Shown here in pieces: positions 9,906-19,663 of a stretch of DNA of 64,000 bases. The notes beneath the pieces are model-generated. The model saw only the letters and a program-made list of their open reading frames with translations, did not search any database and was not told the DNA's origin. The stretch covers positions 372,001-436,000 of the forward strand of contig CAVZOY010000006.1 of assembly GCA_963777095.1 (NCBI GenBank), given 5' to 3'. This DNA comes from CAVZOY01 sp963777095 (GTDB lineage Bacteria > Actinomycetota > Actinomycetes > Mycobacteriales > Geodermatophilaceae). A program made the position numbers and the translations under genes. Numbering within the stretch: the first letter of the stretch is position 1; every line of letters begins with the position of its first letter.

Positions 9906-10589
9906 ATGGCTCTTCGCATCTTCCCGCGCCCGGCCGGCACGGCCGCCGCCGTGCCGACGACGCCGGGCGAGCGGGTGCCCGTCGTCCACAAGGTCGGCGC
10001 GGTCGCCGTCGCCGCGGTCATCGGCGTCTTCGGGCTCCTGGGCTTCGCCGGCGGCCTGGGCTACTTCTCGACCGACGGCGGGCGGGTGCTGGGCCTGTCG
10101 TCCAACGGCCTGCTGTCGACGGTCTCGGTCGTCACCGCGGCCGTGCTGGTGTTCGCGGCCTTCCGCAGCGCCCGCACCGCGTCGACGATCATGATCGTCA
10201 TCGGCGGGCTGTTCCTGCTGTCCGCGCTGGTCAACCTGGCCCTGCTGCGCACGAGCCTCAACCTGCTCGCCTTCGAGATGGCCAACGTGATCTTCTCGAT
10301 CGTCGCCGGGCTCGTCCTGCTCATCCTGGGCGCCTACGGCCGCGTGAGCGGCAACCTCCCGGCCGACAGCCCGTACGCGCAGACCACGGTCGGCGAGGAG
10401 GACGTCGCGCCCGAGGCGTTCCCGTCCACGCCCGAGGAGCGCGCCGCGGAGGCGGCCATGCGGGAGGCGGAGATCGCCGTCGTCGAGCACCGGGCCACCG
10501 CCGACCAGCGGCGCCGGGTCGAGGCGATGCTGCAGGTGACGAGCCGGCAGGACCGCCGCCGCGTCTGGATGAGCTGCGACCGCCCCTGA
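9906..10589 (+). CDS. DUF4383 domain membrane protein
   Basis: This 227-residue protein has four hydrophobic segments between about residues 28 and 140, including the GFAGGLGYFST and EMANVIFSIVAGLVLLILG motifs seen in DUF4383 proteins. A charged cytoplasmic C-terminal tail follows, ending in MREAEIAVVEHRATADQ. The ATG start follows GGAG. The function of the family is unknown. A damaged paralogue lies immediately downstream at 10696. Confidence 0.78.
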   Translation: MALRIFPRPAGTAAAVPTTPGERVPVVHKVGAVAVAAVIGVFGLLGFAGGLGYFSTDGGRVLGLSSNGLLSTVSVVTAAVLVFAAFRSARTASTIMIVIGGLFLLSALVNLALLRTSLNLLAFEMANVIFSIVAGLVLLILGAYGRVSGNLPADSPYAQTTVGEEDVAPEAFPSTPEERAAEAAMREAEIAVVEHRATADQRRRVEAMLQVTSRQDRRRVWMSCDRP

Positions 10590-10695
10590 GTCCGGGGGCC
10601 GGTACCCGGTCGGGCGGCGGAAAAGTCCCGGAACCGCGTCCATCGCCGCCAGGACGGCGAACAATCGGTGTGGTCAGCTCTCCCCGGGAGTCCTC

Positions 10696-11400
10696 ATGAC
10701 ACTGCGAGTGCACCTTCCGCATCGCACGCCGGACCGCTCCGCCCCTCCCCGGCAACAGCCGAGCCTCGGGTCGCGCGTCTTCGTCGTGCAGCGCATCGGC
10801 GCCGTCCTCGTGGCGCTGTTCCTGGTGGTCTTCGCCCTGCTCGGCTTCGCCGGCGGCCTGGACTTCTTCTCGACCGAGGGCGAAGAGATCCTCGGCATGT
10901 CGTCGAACGGCCTGCTGTCGACGATCTCGGTCCTGATCGCGCGCCGTGCGCTGCTCGGCGCCGCGGCGCGCGGACCGCGCGTCGCCTCGACGGTGATGAT
11001 CGTCGCCGGCGCGCTCTTCCTGCTGTCGGCGCTGGCCAACCTGGCCGTCCTGCAGCACCGAGCTTGAACATCCTCGCGTTCGAGATGGCCAACGTCGTCT
11101 TCTCCGTCGTCGCCGGGCTGCTCCTGCTGGTGCTGGGCGCCTACGGCCGGATCGAGCGGCCACCTGCCGCCGGACAGCCCCTACGCCCATGCCGCGCGTC
11201 GGCCGTGGACGACGGCGAGCCGACGAGTTCCCGTCCACGCCCGGAGGAGTTCGAGGCCGAGGCGGCGATGCGCGAGGCCGAGATCGCCGTCGTCGAGCAC
11301 TGCGCCACCGCCGACCAGCAGCGGCGGGTCGCGGCCATGGCCGCGGGTGCACACCCGCCGGGAGCGCCGCCGAGTCGTGGATGCTCTTCGACCATGCTGA
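10696..11400 (+). pseudogene. Second DUF4383 membrane protein, frame broken several times
   Basis: The ATG at 10696 follows GGGAG. The gene parallels the one at 9906 along its whole length: GFAGGLDFFST, SSNGLLST, LNILAFEMANVVFSVVAG, and a tail with AAMREAEIAVVEHCATADQ. The similarity runs through three frames, with breaks near 11057, 11160, 11240 and 11345. The corrected frame ends at TGA 11398-11400. The tandem copy is real. Whether the breaks are biological decay or the same indel errors seen in essential genes nearby cannot be settled here; error is more likely. Confidence 0.6.
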
Positions 11401-11421
11401 GCCGCGCGGCGGCCGGCGACG

Positions 11422-11427
11422 TACGCT
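11422..11427 (+). promoter_or_regulatory. -10 hexamer TACGCT, leaderless start at 11438
   Basis: TACGCT stands 10 nt before the ATG of cobG, with no Shine-Dalgarno between. Confidence 0.35.
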
Positions 11428-11437
11428 CGCGGGCGCC

Positions 11438-12605
11438 ATGACCGCCGCCGTTCCCGCCCGCGACCGCGCGGACGCCTGCCCCGGCGCGCTGCAGACGCAC
11501 GCCGCCGCCGACGGCGCGCTCGCCCGCGTGCGGCTCCCGGGCGGACTGGTCACCGGCGCGCAGCTGGCGGTGCTCGCCGCCGCCGCCCGCGAACTCGGCG
11601 ACGGCGCGCTGGAGCTGACCAGCCGCGGCAACGTGCAGCTGCGCGGCCTCGGCGCCCGGCGCGGACGTCGACCTCGCGGACCGGCTGGCCGACGGCCGGG
11701 CTGCTGCCGAGTCCCGCGCACGACCGGGTGCGCAACGTGCTGGCCAGCACGCTGTCCGGCCGCACCGCGGGCGGGTGCGGTCGACGCACGGGCGTGGGCG
11801 GCGGAGTTCGACGCCGGGCTGCGGGCCGACCCGTCGCTCGCCGACCTGCCGGGTCGCTTCCTGGTCACGCTGGACGACGGCCGCGGCGACGTCGCCGGGC
11901 TCGGCGGGGACGTCGGCCTGTTCGCGCTGCCCGACGGCGCGGTGGCGCTCACGCTCGCCGGCGCCGACAGCGGCGTGCGGGTGCCCGCGGACGAGGCCGT
12001 CGCGCTCGCCCTGGCCGCGACCCGCGCCTACCGGGACGAGCGGGCCGCACAGGGTGGCAGCGCCTGGCGCCTGGCCGAGCTGGCACGGCGGTGCGGAGGC
12101 CGTCCTGGCACGGCTGGGCGACGCGCCGAGCCGTGCCGCGGCGGGCCGCTGCCCGGTCCGGTGGACGGCGGCCCCGTCGGCGCCGTGGCCCAGCTCGACG
12201 GGCGGACGGCGGTCGTCGCCGCGGTGCCGTTCGGCCGGCTGACCGCGGCGGCCGCCGACCTGCTGGCCGCCGTCCCCGAGCTGCAGGTGACGCCGTGGCG
12301 CAGCGTCGCCGTCCCCGACCTGGACGCCGCGGACGCCGGCGGCCTGGCCGCCGCGCTCCGCGACGCGGGACTGGTCCTCGACCCGGCCGACCCCTGGCTG
12401 CGCGTCACCGCGTGCACCGGTCTGCCGGGCTGCGCGAAGTCGCTCGCCGACGTGCGGGCCGACGCCGCCACCGCGCTGGCTGCCGGCGCGCTGCCCGCCG
12501 GGGGCGCCCGCCAGCACTGGGCCGGCTGCGAGCGCCGCTGCGGGCGGCCGCGCGGCGAGGTGGTCGACGTCGTCGCCACGCTCGACGGCTACCGGGTCGA
12601 GCTGA
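11438..12605 (+). CDS. cobG: Precorrin-3B synthase-like CobG (frame broken)
   Basis: CobG hydroxylates and lactonises precorrin-3A in the oxygen-dependent pathway using siroheme-type and [4Fe-4S] centres. The nitrite/sulfite-reductase-like ferredoxin half is seen in LPGGLVTGAQLAVLAAAARELG and LTSRGNVQLRGLG. The Fe-S/heme cysteines follow in CTGLPGCAKS and WAGCERRCGRP. Breaks cluster at about 11655-11780, with compensating breaks near 12095 and 12140. The uncorrected frame has no stop until 12766. A TGA in a neighbouring frame at 12603-12605 is my provisional end, so the exact C-terminus is uncertain. The gene converges on glgC with overlap. Confidence 0.72.
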
Positions 12606-13803
12606 CCTCGGCTCGCTCCTCGGGCTCGGGGTACCGCGCGCCGGCTGCGAGCCGCGCGCCGGCCGTCCACGCGCGGCCCGCCGCCCGACCAGCGCGATGT
12701 CGCCGTCGCCGCCCACGACGGCCTCCTCGCCCACCTCGACGCCGTCGTCGAGCACCGAACGGGTGACCGTCGCGCCCGACGCGCACGCGCACCCCGGGCA
12801 GCAGCACCGAGTCGACGACCGTGGCGCCCTTCTCGACCACCACGCCCGGCGACAGCACCGAGCCGCGCACCGTCCCGGCCACCCGGGTGCCCCCGGAGAG
12901 CAGGCTCCCGTCGACCTCCGCGCCGGCAAGCACGCGCGCCGCGCTGTGCCGGCCGCCGCGGGTGTGCACCGGCCAGGCCGGGTCGTCGAGGTCGATCGGC
13001 GGCTCCGGGGTCGAGGAAGTCGCGGTGCGCCTGCCAGTACGCGGGCACCGTGCCGACGTCGCGCCAGTAGCCGTGGCAGCGGGTGCGCGCGGGCCAGGCC
13101 GTCCTGCGGTCTGGTCGGGCAGCAGCTGGTTGCCGAGGTCCTCCAGGCCCGTCCTCGCCGGCCGTCGTCGGCGAGCGCCTCCAGCCGGTCGAGCGTCGGC
13201 TCCGGGCGTGAACACGAAGACCTCGTTGGTGGCGGTCGTCGTCGCCGGCTCGTCCGGCTTGTAGGCGTAGTCGGTGACCGCGTCGTCCGTCGCCGACCTG
13301 CGACGATCCCGTAGCGGGAGGCGTCGTCGGCGGCGACCTCGGTGGTCACCATCGTCACCTCCGCGCCGGAGCCGAGGTGGGCGTCGACGACCTCGCGGTA
13401 GTCGAGCTTGTAGACCGCGTCGGAGCTGACGACGACGAGCGCGTCGGGCGTCGAAGTCGCGGACCAGCTCGGCGTTGCGCCACAGGGAGTCCGCCGTCCC
13501 GGTGTGCCAGCCGCCGCGGTCGGTGCCCTGGAACGGCGGCAGCATCATCAGCCCGCCGAAGGTGCGGTCGAGGTCCCACGGGCGGCCGTTGGCCAGGTGG
13601 TCGGACAGCGACGTCGGGTGGAACTGCACCGACACCCAGACGTCGGCGATCTGCGAGTGCTGGCAGTTGCTCAGCGGGAAGTCGATCAGCCGGTAGACCC
13701 CGGCGAAGGGCACGGCCGGCTTGGCCGGATCGTCGGTCAGCAGCTCCAGGCGGCCCCCGGCACCACCGGCGAGCACGAGGACGAGGATGCGGGGAAGGCT
13801 CAC
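12589..13803 (-). CDS. glgC: Glucose-1-phosphate adenylyltransferase (frame broken)
   Basis: GlgC makes ADP-glucose for glycogen or related glucans. From GTG 13803 the N-terminal nucleotidyltransferase domain reads VLVLAGGAGGRLELLT, DDPAKPAVPFAGVYRLIDF, PLSNCQHSQIADVWV, SLSDHLANGRPWDLDRTFGG and TGTADSLWRNAELVRDFD. After several indels between about 13150 and 13450 come DYAYKPDEP, IDLDDPAWPVHT, and left-handed-helix repeats such as GSVLSPGVVVEKGATVVDSV. The product name rests on the GGxGxRLxxLT and YRLIDFPLSNC signatures. The end is uncertain because of breaks in the last 150 bp. It lies antisense between two cobalamin genes. Confidence 0.72.
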   Translation of the reverse strand: MSLPRILVLVLAGGAGGRLELLTDDPAKPAVPFAGVYRLIDFPLSNCQHSQIADVWVSVQFHPTSLSDHLANGRPWDLDRTFGGLMMLPPFQGTDRGGWHTGTADSLWRNAELVRDFDARRARRRQLRRGLQARLPRGRRRPPRLRRGGDDGDHRGRRRRRLPLRDRRRSATDDAVTDYAYKPDEPATTTATNEVFVFTPGADARPAGGARRRRPARTGLEDLGNQLLPDQTAGRPGPRAPAATATGATSARCPRTGRRTATSSTPEPPIDLDDPAWPVHTRGGRHSAARVLAGAEVDGSLLSGGTRVAGTVRGSVLSPGVVVEKGATVVDSVLLPGVRVRVGRDGHPFGARRRRRGGRGGRRGRRRRHRAGRAAGRAWTAGARLAAGARYPEPEERAEVSSTR

Positions 13804-13857
13804 CCGCGGCCGGTACCCAGCCGCGGAAACCGGCACGCGTGCGCCGGATCCGCCCCG

Positions 13858-13863
13858 TACGGT
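13858..13863 (+). promoter_or_regulatory. -10 hexamer TACGGT, leaderless start at 13871
   Basis: TACGGT is followed by 7 nt and then GTG-ATG at 13871-13876, without a ribosome-binding site. Confidence 0.35.
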
Positions 13864-13870
13864 CCGGCGG

Positions 13871-14682
13871 GTGATGAAGCACGGGCGAGGAGGCGCGCGA
13901 TCGCGAGGCCGGACCTGCTGCGCACAGGTGGGCAGCGGGTGCACGGACGGCGATCTCCGGCAGGACGACGCGACGAGCTCGGCATCTGCTGGAGCCGCGC
14001 GTTCGTCACGGGATCGCCACGGTCGACGCGGACGGCGGCGATCCCGTTGAGCAGTACGAGCTGCACACCGCGTGGGCGCGGCGGCGGGCTGGCCGAGCGG
14101 TCGGCGCCGGTGACTGGACGTCGTGATCTACGGGGCGCGCAAGTGGACGGCGCTGGCCGCGGCCGGCAACCCCACCGTCCTGCTGCCGCTGTGGGTGCCC
14201 GAGTCGGAGGTCGTCGTCGCCACCGACGCCGGCCGCGAGCTGCGGGCGTACGCCGAACGGTCGTCAGCCGCGCGGTGGAGCGGTTCTCGGCTACCTGCGC
14301 AACCAGAAGGACGCGATGACCGCGGTGGACGGGAGCGCCGGGCGCGGCGGCGCACGTGGGCGAGCAGGGCTACGACGTGAAGTACGCGATGCACGCGCTG
14401 CGCCTCGGCGTGCAGGGCGCCGAGCTGCTGCGCACCGGCCGGATCACGCTGCCGTGCCGGAGCCGGAGCTGTCGCGGCTGCGCGAGGTGCGGTCGGACCG
14501 GTGGGCGCTGACCGACGTGTCGGCGTGGCTGGACGAGCTGGAGGCGAGAGCTGACCGCGCTCGGCGGCTCGTCGGACTGCCGCCGAGCCGGACCGGCGGT
14601 GGATCGACGGCTGGCTGCACCGGTCGTACCGGCGCACTGGGCGCGGCCGGACGGGCACCGGAGGGGCGCGAGCGGGACGTAA
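13871..14682 (+). CDS. Nucleotidyltransferase-superfamily protein (frame broken many times)
   Basis: Fragments in all three frames line up as one protein of about 260 residues: RDELGICWSRAFVTG, EQYELHTAWARR, DVVIYGARKWTALAAAGNP, LLPLWVPESEVVV, EQGYDVKYAMHALRLGVQG, ELLRTGRITLPVPEPE and WIDGWLHRSYR. The order fits large stand-alone polymerase-beta-like nucleotidyltransferases that carry a GS...SDxDE head. It ends at TAA 14680-14682. The substrate is unknown. It lies between glgC and cobH with no obvious pathway link. The number of breaks makes decay possible, but conserved blocks remain readable. Confidence 0.55.
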
Positions 14683-14685
14683 CCT
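14680..14685 (+). promoter_or_regulatory. -10 hexamer TAACCT, leaderless start at 14694
   Basis: TAACCT, overlapping the stop of the preceding gene, lies 8 nt before the ATG of cobH. No Shine-Dalgarno is present. Confidence 0.35.
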
Positions 14686-14693
14686 CGCCGCTG

Positions 14694-15315
14694 ATGTACG
14701 ACTACGAGCGGGACGGCGCGGCGATCTACCGGCAGTCCTTCGCGACCATCCGCGCCGAGGCCGACCTCTCCGGCCTGCCCGGACGACGTCGCCCAGGTCG
14801 CCGTCCGGATGATCCACGCCTGCGGCCAGGTCGACCTGGTGCGCGACCTCGCCTTCTCCCCCGGCGTCGTGGCCGCCGCCCGCGAGGCCCTGCACGCCGG
14901 GGCGCCGGTGCTCTGCGACGCCGAGATGGTCGCCTCCGGCGTCACCCGGCGGCGGCTGCCGAAGGACAACGAGGTCGTCTGCACGCTCAACGACCCGCGG
15001 ACGCCGGCGCTCGCCGCCGACCTCGGCACCACCCGCACCGCCGCGGCGCTGGAGCTCTGGGGCGACCGGCTCGACGGGGCGGTCGTGGCGATCGGCAACG
15101 CCCCGACGGCGCTGTTCCACCTGCTGGAGATGATCGAGCGCGGCGCTCCGCGTCCGGCCGCCGTCCTCGGCATCCCGGTGGGCTTCGTCGGCGCGGTCGA
15201 GTCGAAGGACGCGCTCGCCGCCACGGACCTGGAGCACCTCGTCGTCCGCGGACGCCGCGGCGGCAGCGCGATCACGGCCGCCGCCGTGAACGCCATCGCG
15301 AGCGAGGCGGAATGA
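14694..15315 (+). CDS. cobH: Precorrin-8X methylmutase (one frame break)
   Basis: CobH moves the C11 methyl group to C12, turning precorrin-8X into hydrogenobyrinate. The protein reads MYDYERDGAAIYRQSFATIR and, after one extra C near 14777-14779, continues RMIHACGQVDLVRDL, EMVASGVTRRRLP, IGNAPTALFHLLEMI and GIPVGFVGAVESK, the usual CobH signatures. Correcting the single insertion gives about 207 residues, the family norm. The stop overlaps cobIJ as ATGA. Confidence 0.9.
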
Positions 15316-16820
15316 CCGGCCGGCTGTACGGCGTCGGGCTCGGCCCCGGCGACCCCGAGCTGGTCACCGTCAAGGCCGCCCGGCTGATCGGCGCGGCCGA
15401 CGTCGTCGCCTTCCACGCCGCGCGGCACGGCCGGTCGGTCGCCCGGGCCCTGGCCGAGCCGTACCTGCGGCCGGGCCAGGTGGAGGAGCTGCTCGTCTAC
15501 CCGGTGACCACCGAGGGCACCGACCACCCCGGCGGCTACCAGGGGGCCATCGACGAGTTCTACGAGGCGGCCGCCGCCCGGCTCGCCGCGCACCTCGACG
15601 CCGGGCGGGACGTCGTCGTCCTGGCCGAGGGCGACCCGTTCTTCTACGGGTCCTACATGCACATGCACAAGCGGCTGGCGCATCGGTACCCGACCGAGGT
15701 CGTGCCCGGCGTGACCAGCGTCAGCGGCGCGGCCGCCGCGATCGGGCGGCCGCTGGTCGAGCGCGACGAGGTGCTCACCGTGCTGCCGGGCACGCTGCCG
15801 GCCGACGAGCTCGCCGAGTGGCTGGCGACGACGGACTCCGCGGCCGTCCTGAAGCTCGGCCGCACCTTTCCCGCGGTGCGCGAGGCCTTCGACCGGGCCG
15901 GCCTGCTCGACCGCGCCGTCTACGTCGAGCGGGCGACCACCGAACGCGAGCGCACCCTGCCGCTGGCCGACGTCGATCCCGAGTCGGTGCCCTACTTCTC
16001 CCTCGCCCTGCTGCCGAGCGCGCTGACCGACGCGTCGCACGAGCCCGAGGACGTCGTCCCGGAGCAGCACGCCGGCGAGGTGGCCGTCGTGGGCCTCGGC
16101 CCCGGCGACCGCTCCTGGACGACCCCCGAGGCCGCCGACGTGCTCGCCGCCGCCGACGACCTGGTCGGCTACGGCCCCTACCTGGCGCGGGTACCGGCCA
16201 ATCCGCGGCAGCAGCGGCACGCGAGCGACAACCGGGTCGAGGCCGAGCGGGCGGCGCACGCCCTGGAGCTCGCGCGGTCCGGACGCCGGGTCGCGGTCGT
16301 CTCCTCCGGCGACCCGGGCGTCTTCGCGATGGCCGCGGCGGTGCTCGAGGTGGCGGAGCGTCCCGAGTTCGCCGGCGTCCCGGTACGCGTGGTCCCCGGG
16401 CTCACGGCCGCGCAGGCGGTGGCGGCCCGGGTCGGCGCCCCGCTCGGGCACGACTTCGCGGTGATCTCGCTGTCCGACGTCCGCAAGCCGTGGGACGTCG
16501 TCCTCGACCGGCTCCGGCACGCGGCCGCCGCCGACCTGGTGATCGCGCTCTACAACCCGCGCTCGAAGGCCCGCCCGCACCAGCTCGGCGAGGCGCAGAA
16601 GGTGCTGCTCGAGGAGCGCACCCCCTCGACCGTCGTCGTGGTCGGCCGGGACGTCGGCGGACCGGAGGAACGGATCACCGTCACCACGCTCGGCGACCTC
16701 GACCCGGACATCGTCGACATGCGCTGCCTCGTGCTGATCGGGTCGTCGCAGACGCGGGTCTCCCCCACCGGCGCCGTGTGGACGCCGCGGACGCACCCCG
16801 ACGCGCAGATCGGGGAATGA
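15312..16820 (+). CDS. cobIJ: CobIJ fusion: precorrin-2 C20-methyltransferase / precorrin-3B C17-methyltransferase
   Basis: This 502-residue protein holds two SAM-dependent tetrapyrrole methylases in tandem. The N-terminal CobI half (1-245) has YGVGLGPGDPELVTVKA, LAEGDPFFYGSYMHMH and VVPGVTSVSGAAAA. The C-terminal CobJ half (about 255-500) has VVGLGPGDRSW, VVSSGDPGVFAMA, VVPGLTAAQA and IALYNPRSKARPHQL. The fusion is common in actinobacteria. It catalyses C20 methylation and then ring-contracting C17 methylation, on either side of the CobG step. The frame is intact. Confidence 0.95.
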   Translation: MTGRLYGVGLGPGDPELVTVKAARLIGAADVVAFHAARHGRSVARALAEPYLRPGQVEELLVYPVTTEGTDHPGGYQGAIDEFYEAAAARLAAHLDAGRDVVVLAEGDPFFYGSYMHMHKRLAHRYPTEVVPGVTSVSGAAAAIGRPLVERDEVLTVLPGTLPADELAEWLATTDSAAVLKLGRTFPAVREAFDRAGLLDRAVYVERATTERERTLPLADVDPESVPYFSLALLPSALTDASHEPEDVVPEQHAGEVAVVGLGPGDRSWTTPEAADVLAAADDLVGYGPYLARVPANPRQQRHASDNRVEAERAAHALELARSGRRVAVVSSGDPGVFAMAAAVLEVAERPEFAGVPVRVVPGLTAAQAVAARVGAPLGHDFAVISLSDVRKPWDVVLDRLRHAAAADLVIALYNPRSKARPHQLGEAQKVLLEERTPSTVVVVGRDVGGPEERITVTTLGDLDPDIVDMRCLVLIGSSQTRVSPTGAVWTPRTHPDAQIGE

Positions 16821-16848
16821 CCCCGCACGGCGGCGGCTTGACGCTGCC

Positions 16849-18081
16849 GTGCCCGCGCACCGCCTGAGCCGACCGGCCGCCTTCTGGTCGCTGGCGGCGC
16901 TGCTGGTGCTCGTGCTGGCGGCCTCGGGCGTGCCCTCACCGCTGTACCGCGTCTACCAGGAGCACTTCGGCTTCGGTGCCGGAGCGCTCACGGCGGTCTT
17001 CGCCGTCTACGCCTTCGCGCTGCTCGCCACGCTCCTGGTGGTGGGCGGCCTGTCCGACCACGTCGGCCGGCGGCCGGTCCTCGCCGCAGGGCTCGCCCTG
17101 CAGGCGGTGGCCATGGTGCTGTTCCTCGCCGCCGACGGGCTGGGCTGGCTGCTGCTCGCGAGGATCGTGCAGGGACTGTCGACCGGCACGCTCACCGGCG
17201 CCTTCGGTGCGGCGGTCCTCGATCTGCAGCGGGCCGAACGGCCGCTCGGCCCGACCGTCAATGCGGCCGCACCCGGCTTCGGCCTCGCCCTCGGCGTTCT
17301 GGCGGCAGGGCTGGCGCTGGACCTCGTCCCCGCGCCGACCACCTGGGTGTACGGCGTTCTCACCGCCGTCTTCGCCGTCGGAGCCGTCGGGGTGCTGTGG
17401 ATGCCGGAGTCCTCGCCGCGGGTGCCGGGTGCGCTGGCCTCGCTCCGCCCGCAGGTGCACGTGCCGGGGCCGCAACGGCGGAACTTCCTCACCGTCGCGC
17501 CGGTCCTCGTCGCGATGTGGGCGCTCGCCGGACTCTTCATGTCGCTGGGCCCGTCGTTGCTCGCGGGCGTGTTCGCGGTCGACGACTACCTCGTCGGCGG
17601 CCTGTTCCTCTTCACCATCAACGCCACCGGCGCCGTCACCGCCGTGCTCGCCACGCGGATGCCGACCGACCGGGCCATGCTGGCCGGCGCACTGGCCTTC
17701 GCCTCCGGCGTCGCACTGATGCTGGTCGCCGTCGCCACCCGGTCGACGCCGGTGCTGTTCGCGTCGGCCGCCGTCGCGGGCCTGGGCTTCGGGGCAGCGT
17801 TCCTCGGTGCGATCGCAACGGCCACCCGGGGTGCGCCGCCGGGCGTTCGGGCCGGGCTGATGTCGGCCGTCTTCGTGGTCGGTTACCTGTCCTTCAGCGT
17901 GCCGGCCATCGCCGCCGGCCTGGCCGTGTCCCGATTCGGCCTCGCCGCCGTGGCCGAGGCCTACGGCGCCGTCGTGATCGCCCTGGCCCTGCTGGCTGTC
18001 GCCGGCCTGCTGCTCCGCCGCCGCGCCGCTGCCTCCGCGGACGGGCGCGCCGCGGTGGAGCAGGAGTCGCTCGCCGTCTGA
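16849..18081 (+). CDS. MFS transporter, putative drug or metabolite exporter
   Basis: This 410-residue, 12-segment major facilitator begins near VPSPLYRVYQEHFG and has the loop 2-3 motif GGLSDHVGRRPVL (residues about 65-80). That is the sugar-phosphate/drug exporter type seen in many actinobacteria. GTG 16849 is the best start. It follows cobIJ by 28 bp and could be co-transcribed, but nothing ties it to cobalamin. The substrate is unknown. Confidence 0.85.
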   Translation: MPAHRLSRPAAFWSLAALLVLVLAASGVPSPLYRVYQEHFGFGAGALTAVFAVYAFALLATLLVVGGLSDHVGRRPVLAAGLALQAVAMVLFLAADGLGWLLLARIVQGLSTGTLTGAFGAAVLDLQRAERPLGPTVNAAAPGFGLALGVLAAGLALDLVPAPTTWVYGVLTAVFAVGAVGVLWMPESSPRVPGALASLRPQVHVPGPQRRNFLTVAPVLVAMWALAGLFMSLGPSLLAGVFAVDDYLVGGLFLFTINATGAVTAVLATRMPTDRAMLAGALAFASGVALMLVAVATRSTPVLFASAAVAGLGFGAAFLGAIATATRGAPPGVRAGLMSAVFVVGYLSFSVPAIAAGLAVSRFGLAAVAEAYGAVVIALALLAVAGLLLRRRAAASADGRAAVEQESLAV

Positions 18082-18088
18082 GCGGCCG

Positions 18089-19663
18089 TCAGCGGCCGGC
18101 CTTGTGCACGGCCGCGCAGAAGCGGGCGTGGTCGGCACGGGCGTCGGCCAGCGGTTCGGACACCTCGGCCTGTGCCACGTCGGCCACCCGGTCGAGCATC
18201 CGCCGGCGCGCACGTCTGCCCCGTCGGCGGGCGCCGATGCCCACCAGAGGACGCGCCAGAAGCGCGACCAGCGCACCGGCCAGCAGACCCCCGATCAGCA
18301 GGAGCGTCGGCAGCGGGATGCCCTCGACGCGCGGCAGGGGCACGACGTCGTCGAGCTGCAGCCAGCCGAGGACGACCAGCGCCAGCAGCCACAGCGCGCC
18401 GGCCAGCGCGGTCAGCATGAGCAGCCACTGCAGGGCGGAGACGCCGCGCTGCCACAGCGGGACCCGCTCGGGTCCGAGGTCGGTGCCCGCCACTGCCCGG
18501 TCGAGCCGGTCGGCCAGCCGCTCCTCGCTCACCTCGACGGTGCGGCGCAGGTCGTCCCGCCACGCCTGCGGCAGGCCGTCGCCGGTGCGGTCGCGGGCCC
18601 GCCGCAGCGCGGTCGAGACGCCCGCACGCGCCACGGCGCCGGGCGCCGGCAGCGACGACCGGGCCGCCTCGTCGCCGAGGTGCAGCCGGCGCAGCGGATC
18701 GGGGCGCAGCCGGCGGGTCCAGCGCAGCAGCGGCCAGCCGGTGCGGGCGGTGCCCTCGCGACGGGCCGAGTGCTCGACCGCCAGGACCACCGCCGGCACC
18801 CCGGCCGCGTCGGCGAGCGCGTCGACCAGCTCGTCGGAGGGTTCCGCGGAGAACTTGCCGCCGGACTCGCCGCAGTGCGCACCGAGTGCCCGGGCGGAGC
18901 TGCGGGCGTCGGCGGTGAGCCGGTCGGTCGCGGCGCGACGGTCGGCCACCCGTTTGGTGAGCAGGCCGCGCAGGTCGTCGAGCCCGGCACCGGTGCGCGC
19001 CGACACCGGCAGCACCGGGACGCCGGCCAGCCCCTCGCCGTCCAGCAGCCGGCGCAGGTCGGCGAGGCACGCCGACACGGCCGCGGGCTCCAGCCGGTCG
19101 ACCTGGTTCAGGACGACGACGAGCACCCCGGCGTGGTCGGCGAGCGGCGCGAGGTACCGGTCGTGGACGGCGGCGTCGGCGTACTTCTGCGGATCCAGCA
19201 CCCACACCAGGACGTCGACCAACTCGACCAGCCGGTCGACCTCCAGCCGGTGCTCGAGCTTGACGCTGTCGTGGTCGGGCAGGTCGAGCAGCACCAGCCC
19301 GTCGACCGACGATCCGGCACCCTCGACGCGGTGCCGGCGCGGCACCTCGAGCCAGTCGAGCAGCCGGTCGGCGCCGTCGGCGCCCCACACCGAGGCGTGG
19401 GTGACGCCGGTCGTCGGCCGCCGCACGCCGGGCGTGCTCACCTCGGCGCCGGCCAGCGCGTTGAACAGCGTGGACTTGCCGCTGCCGGTGGCCCCGGCCA
19501 GGGCGACCACCGTCGCGTCGCCCAGCGCCTCGCGGGCGCCGGCCTTGGCCAGCAGCGCCCGGGCGGCCCCGACCTCGGGCACGTCGAGCCGTCCGTCGGC
19601 GACCTCGACCGCCTCGCGCAGCGCCGTCAGCCGGTCGGCGAGCGGCAGGTCCCGGCGGCTCAC
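18089..19663 (-). CDS. Membrane-anchored GTPase of the dynamin/YfjP-like pair (downstream member)
   Basis: This 524-residue protein has G1 GATGSGKS at residues 57-64, a G3-like LLDLPDHDSV and G4 LNQVDRLE. Two membrane segments follow around residues 415-475 (LQWLLMLTALAGALWLLALVV and LPTLLLIGGLLAGALVALLA), then a basic tail. The GTG start overlaps the upstream GTPase stop by 4 bp, so the two are made together. Such pairs are conserved in actinobacteria and presumed to act in membrane dynamics. The specific role is unknown. Confidence 0.85.
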   Translation of the reverse strand: MSRRDLPLADRLTALREAVEVADGRLDVPEVGAARALLAKAGAREALGDATVVALAGATGSGKSTLFNALAGAEVSTPGVRRPTTGVTHASVWGADGADRLLDWLEVPRRHRVEGAGSSVDGLVLLDLPDHDSVKLEHRLEVDRLVELVDVLVWVLDPQKYADAAVHDRYLAPLADHAGVLVVVLNQVDRLEPAAVSACLADLRRLLDGEGLAGVPVLPVSARTGAGLDDLRGLLTKRVADRRAATDRLTADARSSARALGAHCGESGGKFSAEPSDELVDALADAAGVPAVVLAVEHSARREGTARTGWPLLRWTRRLRPDPLRRLHLGDEAARSSLPAPGAVARAGVSTALRRARDRTGDGLPQAWRDDLRRTVEVSEERLADRLDRAVAGTDLGPERVPLWQRGVSALQWLLMLTALAGALWLLALVVLGWLQLDDVVPLPRVEGIPLPTLLLIGGLLAGALVALLARPLVGIGARRRGRRARRRMLDRVADVAQAEVSEPLADARADHARFCAAVHKAGR

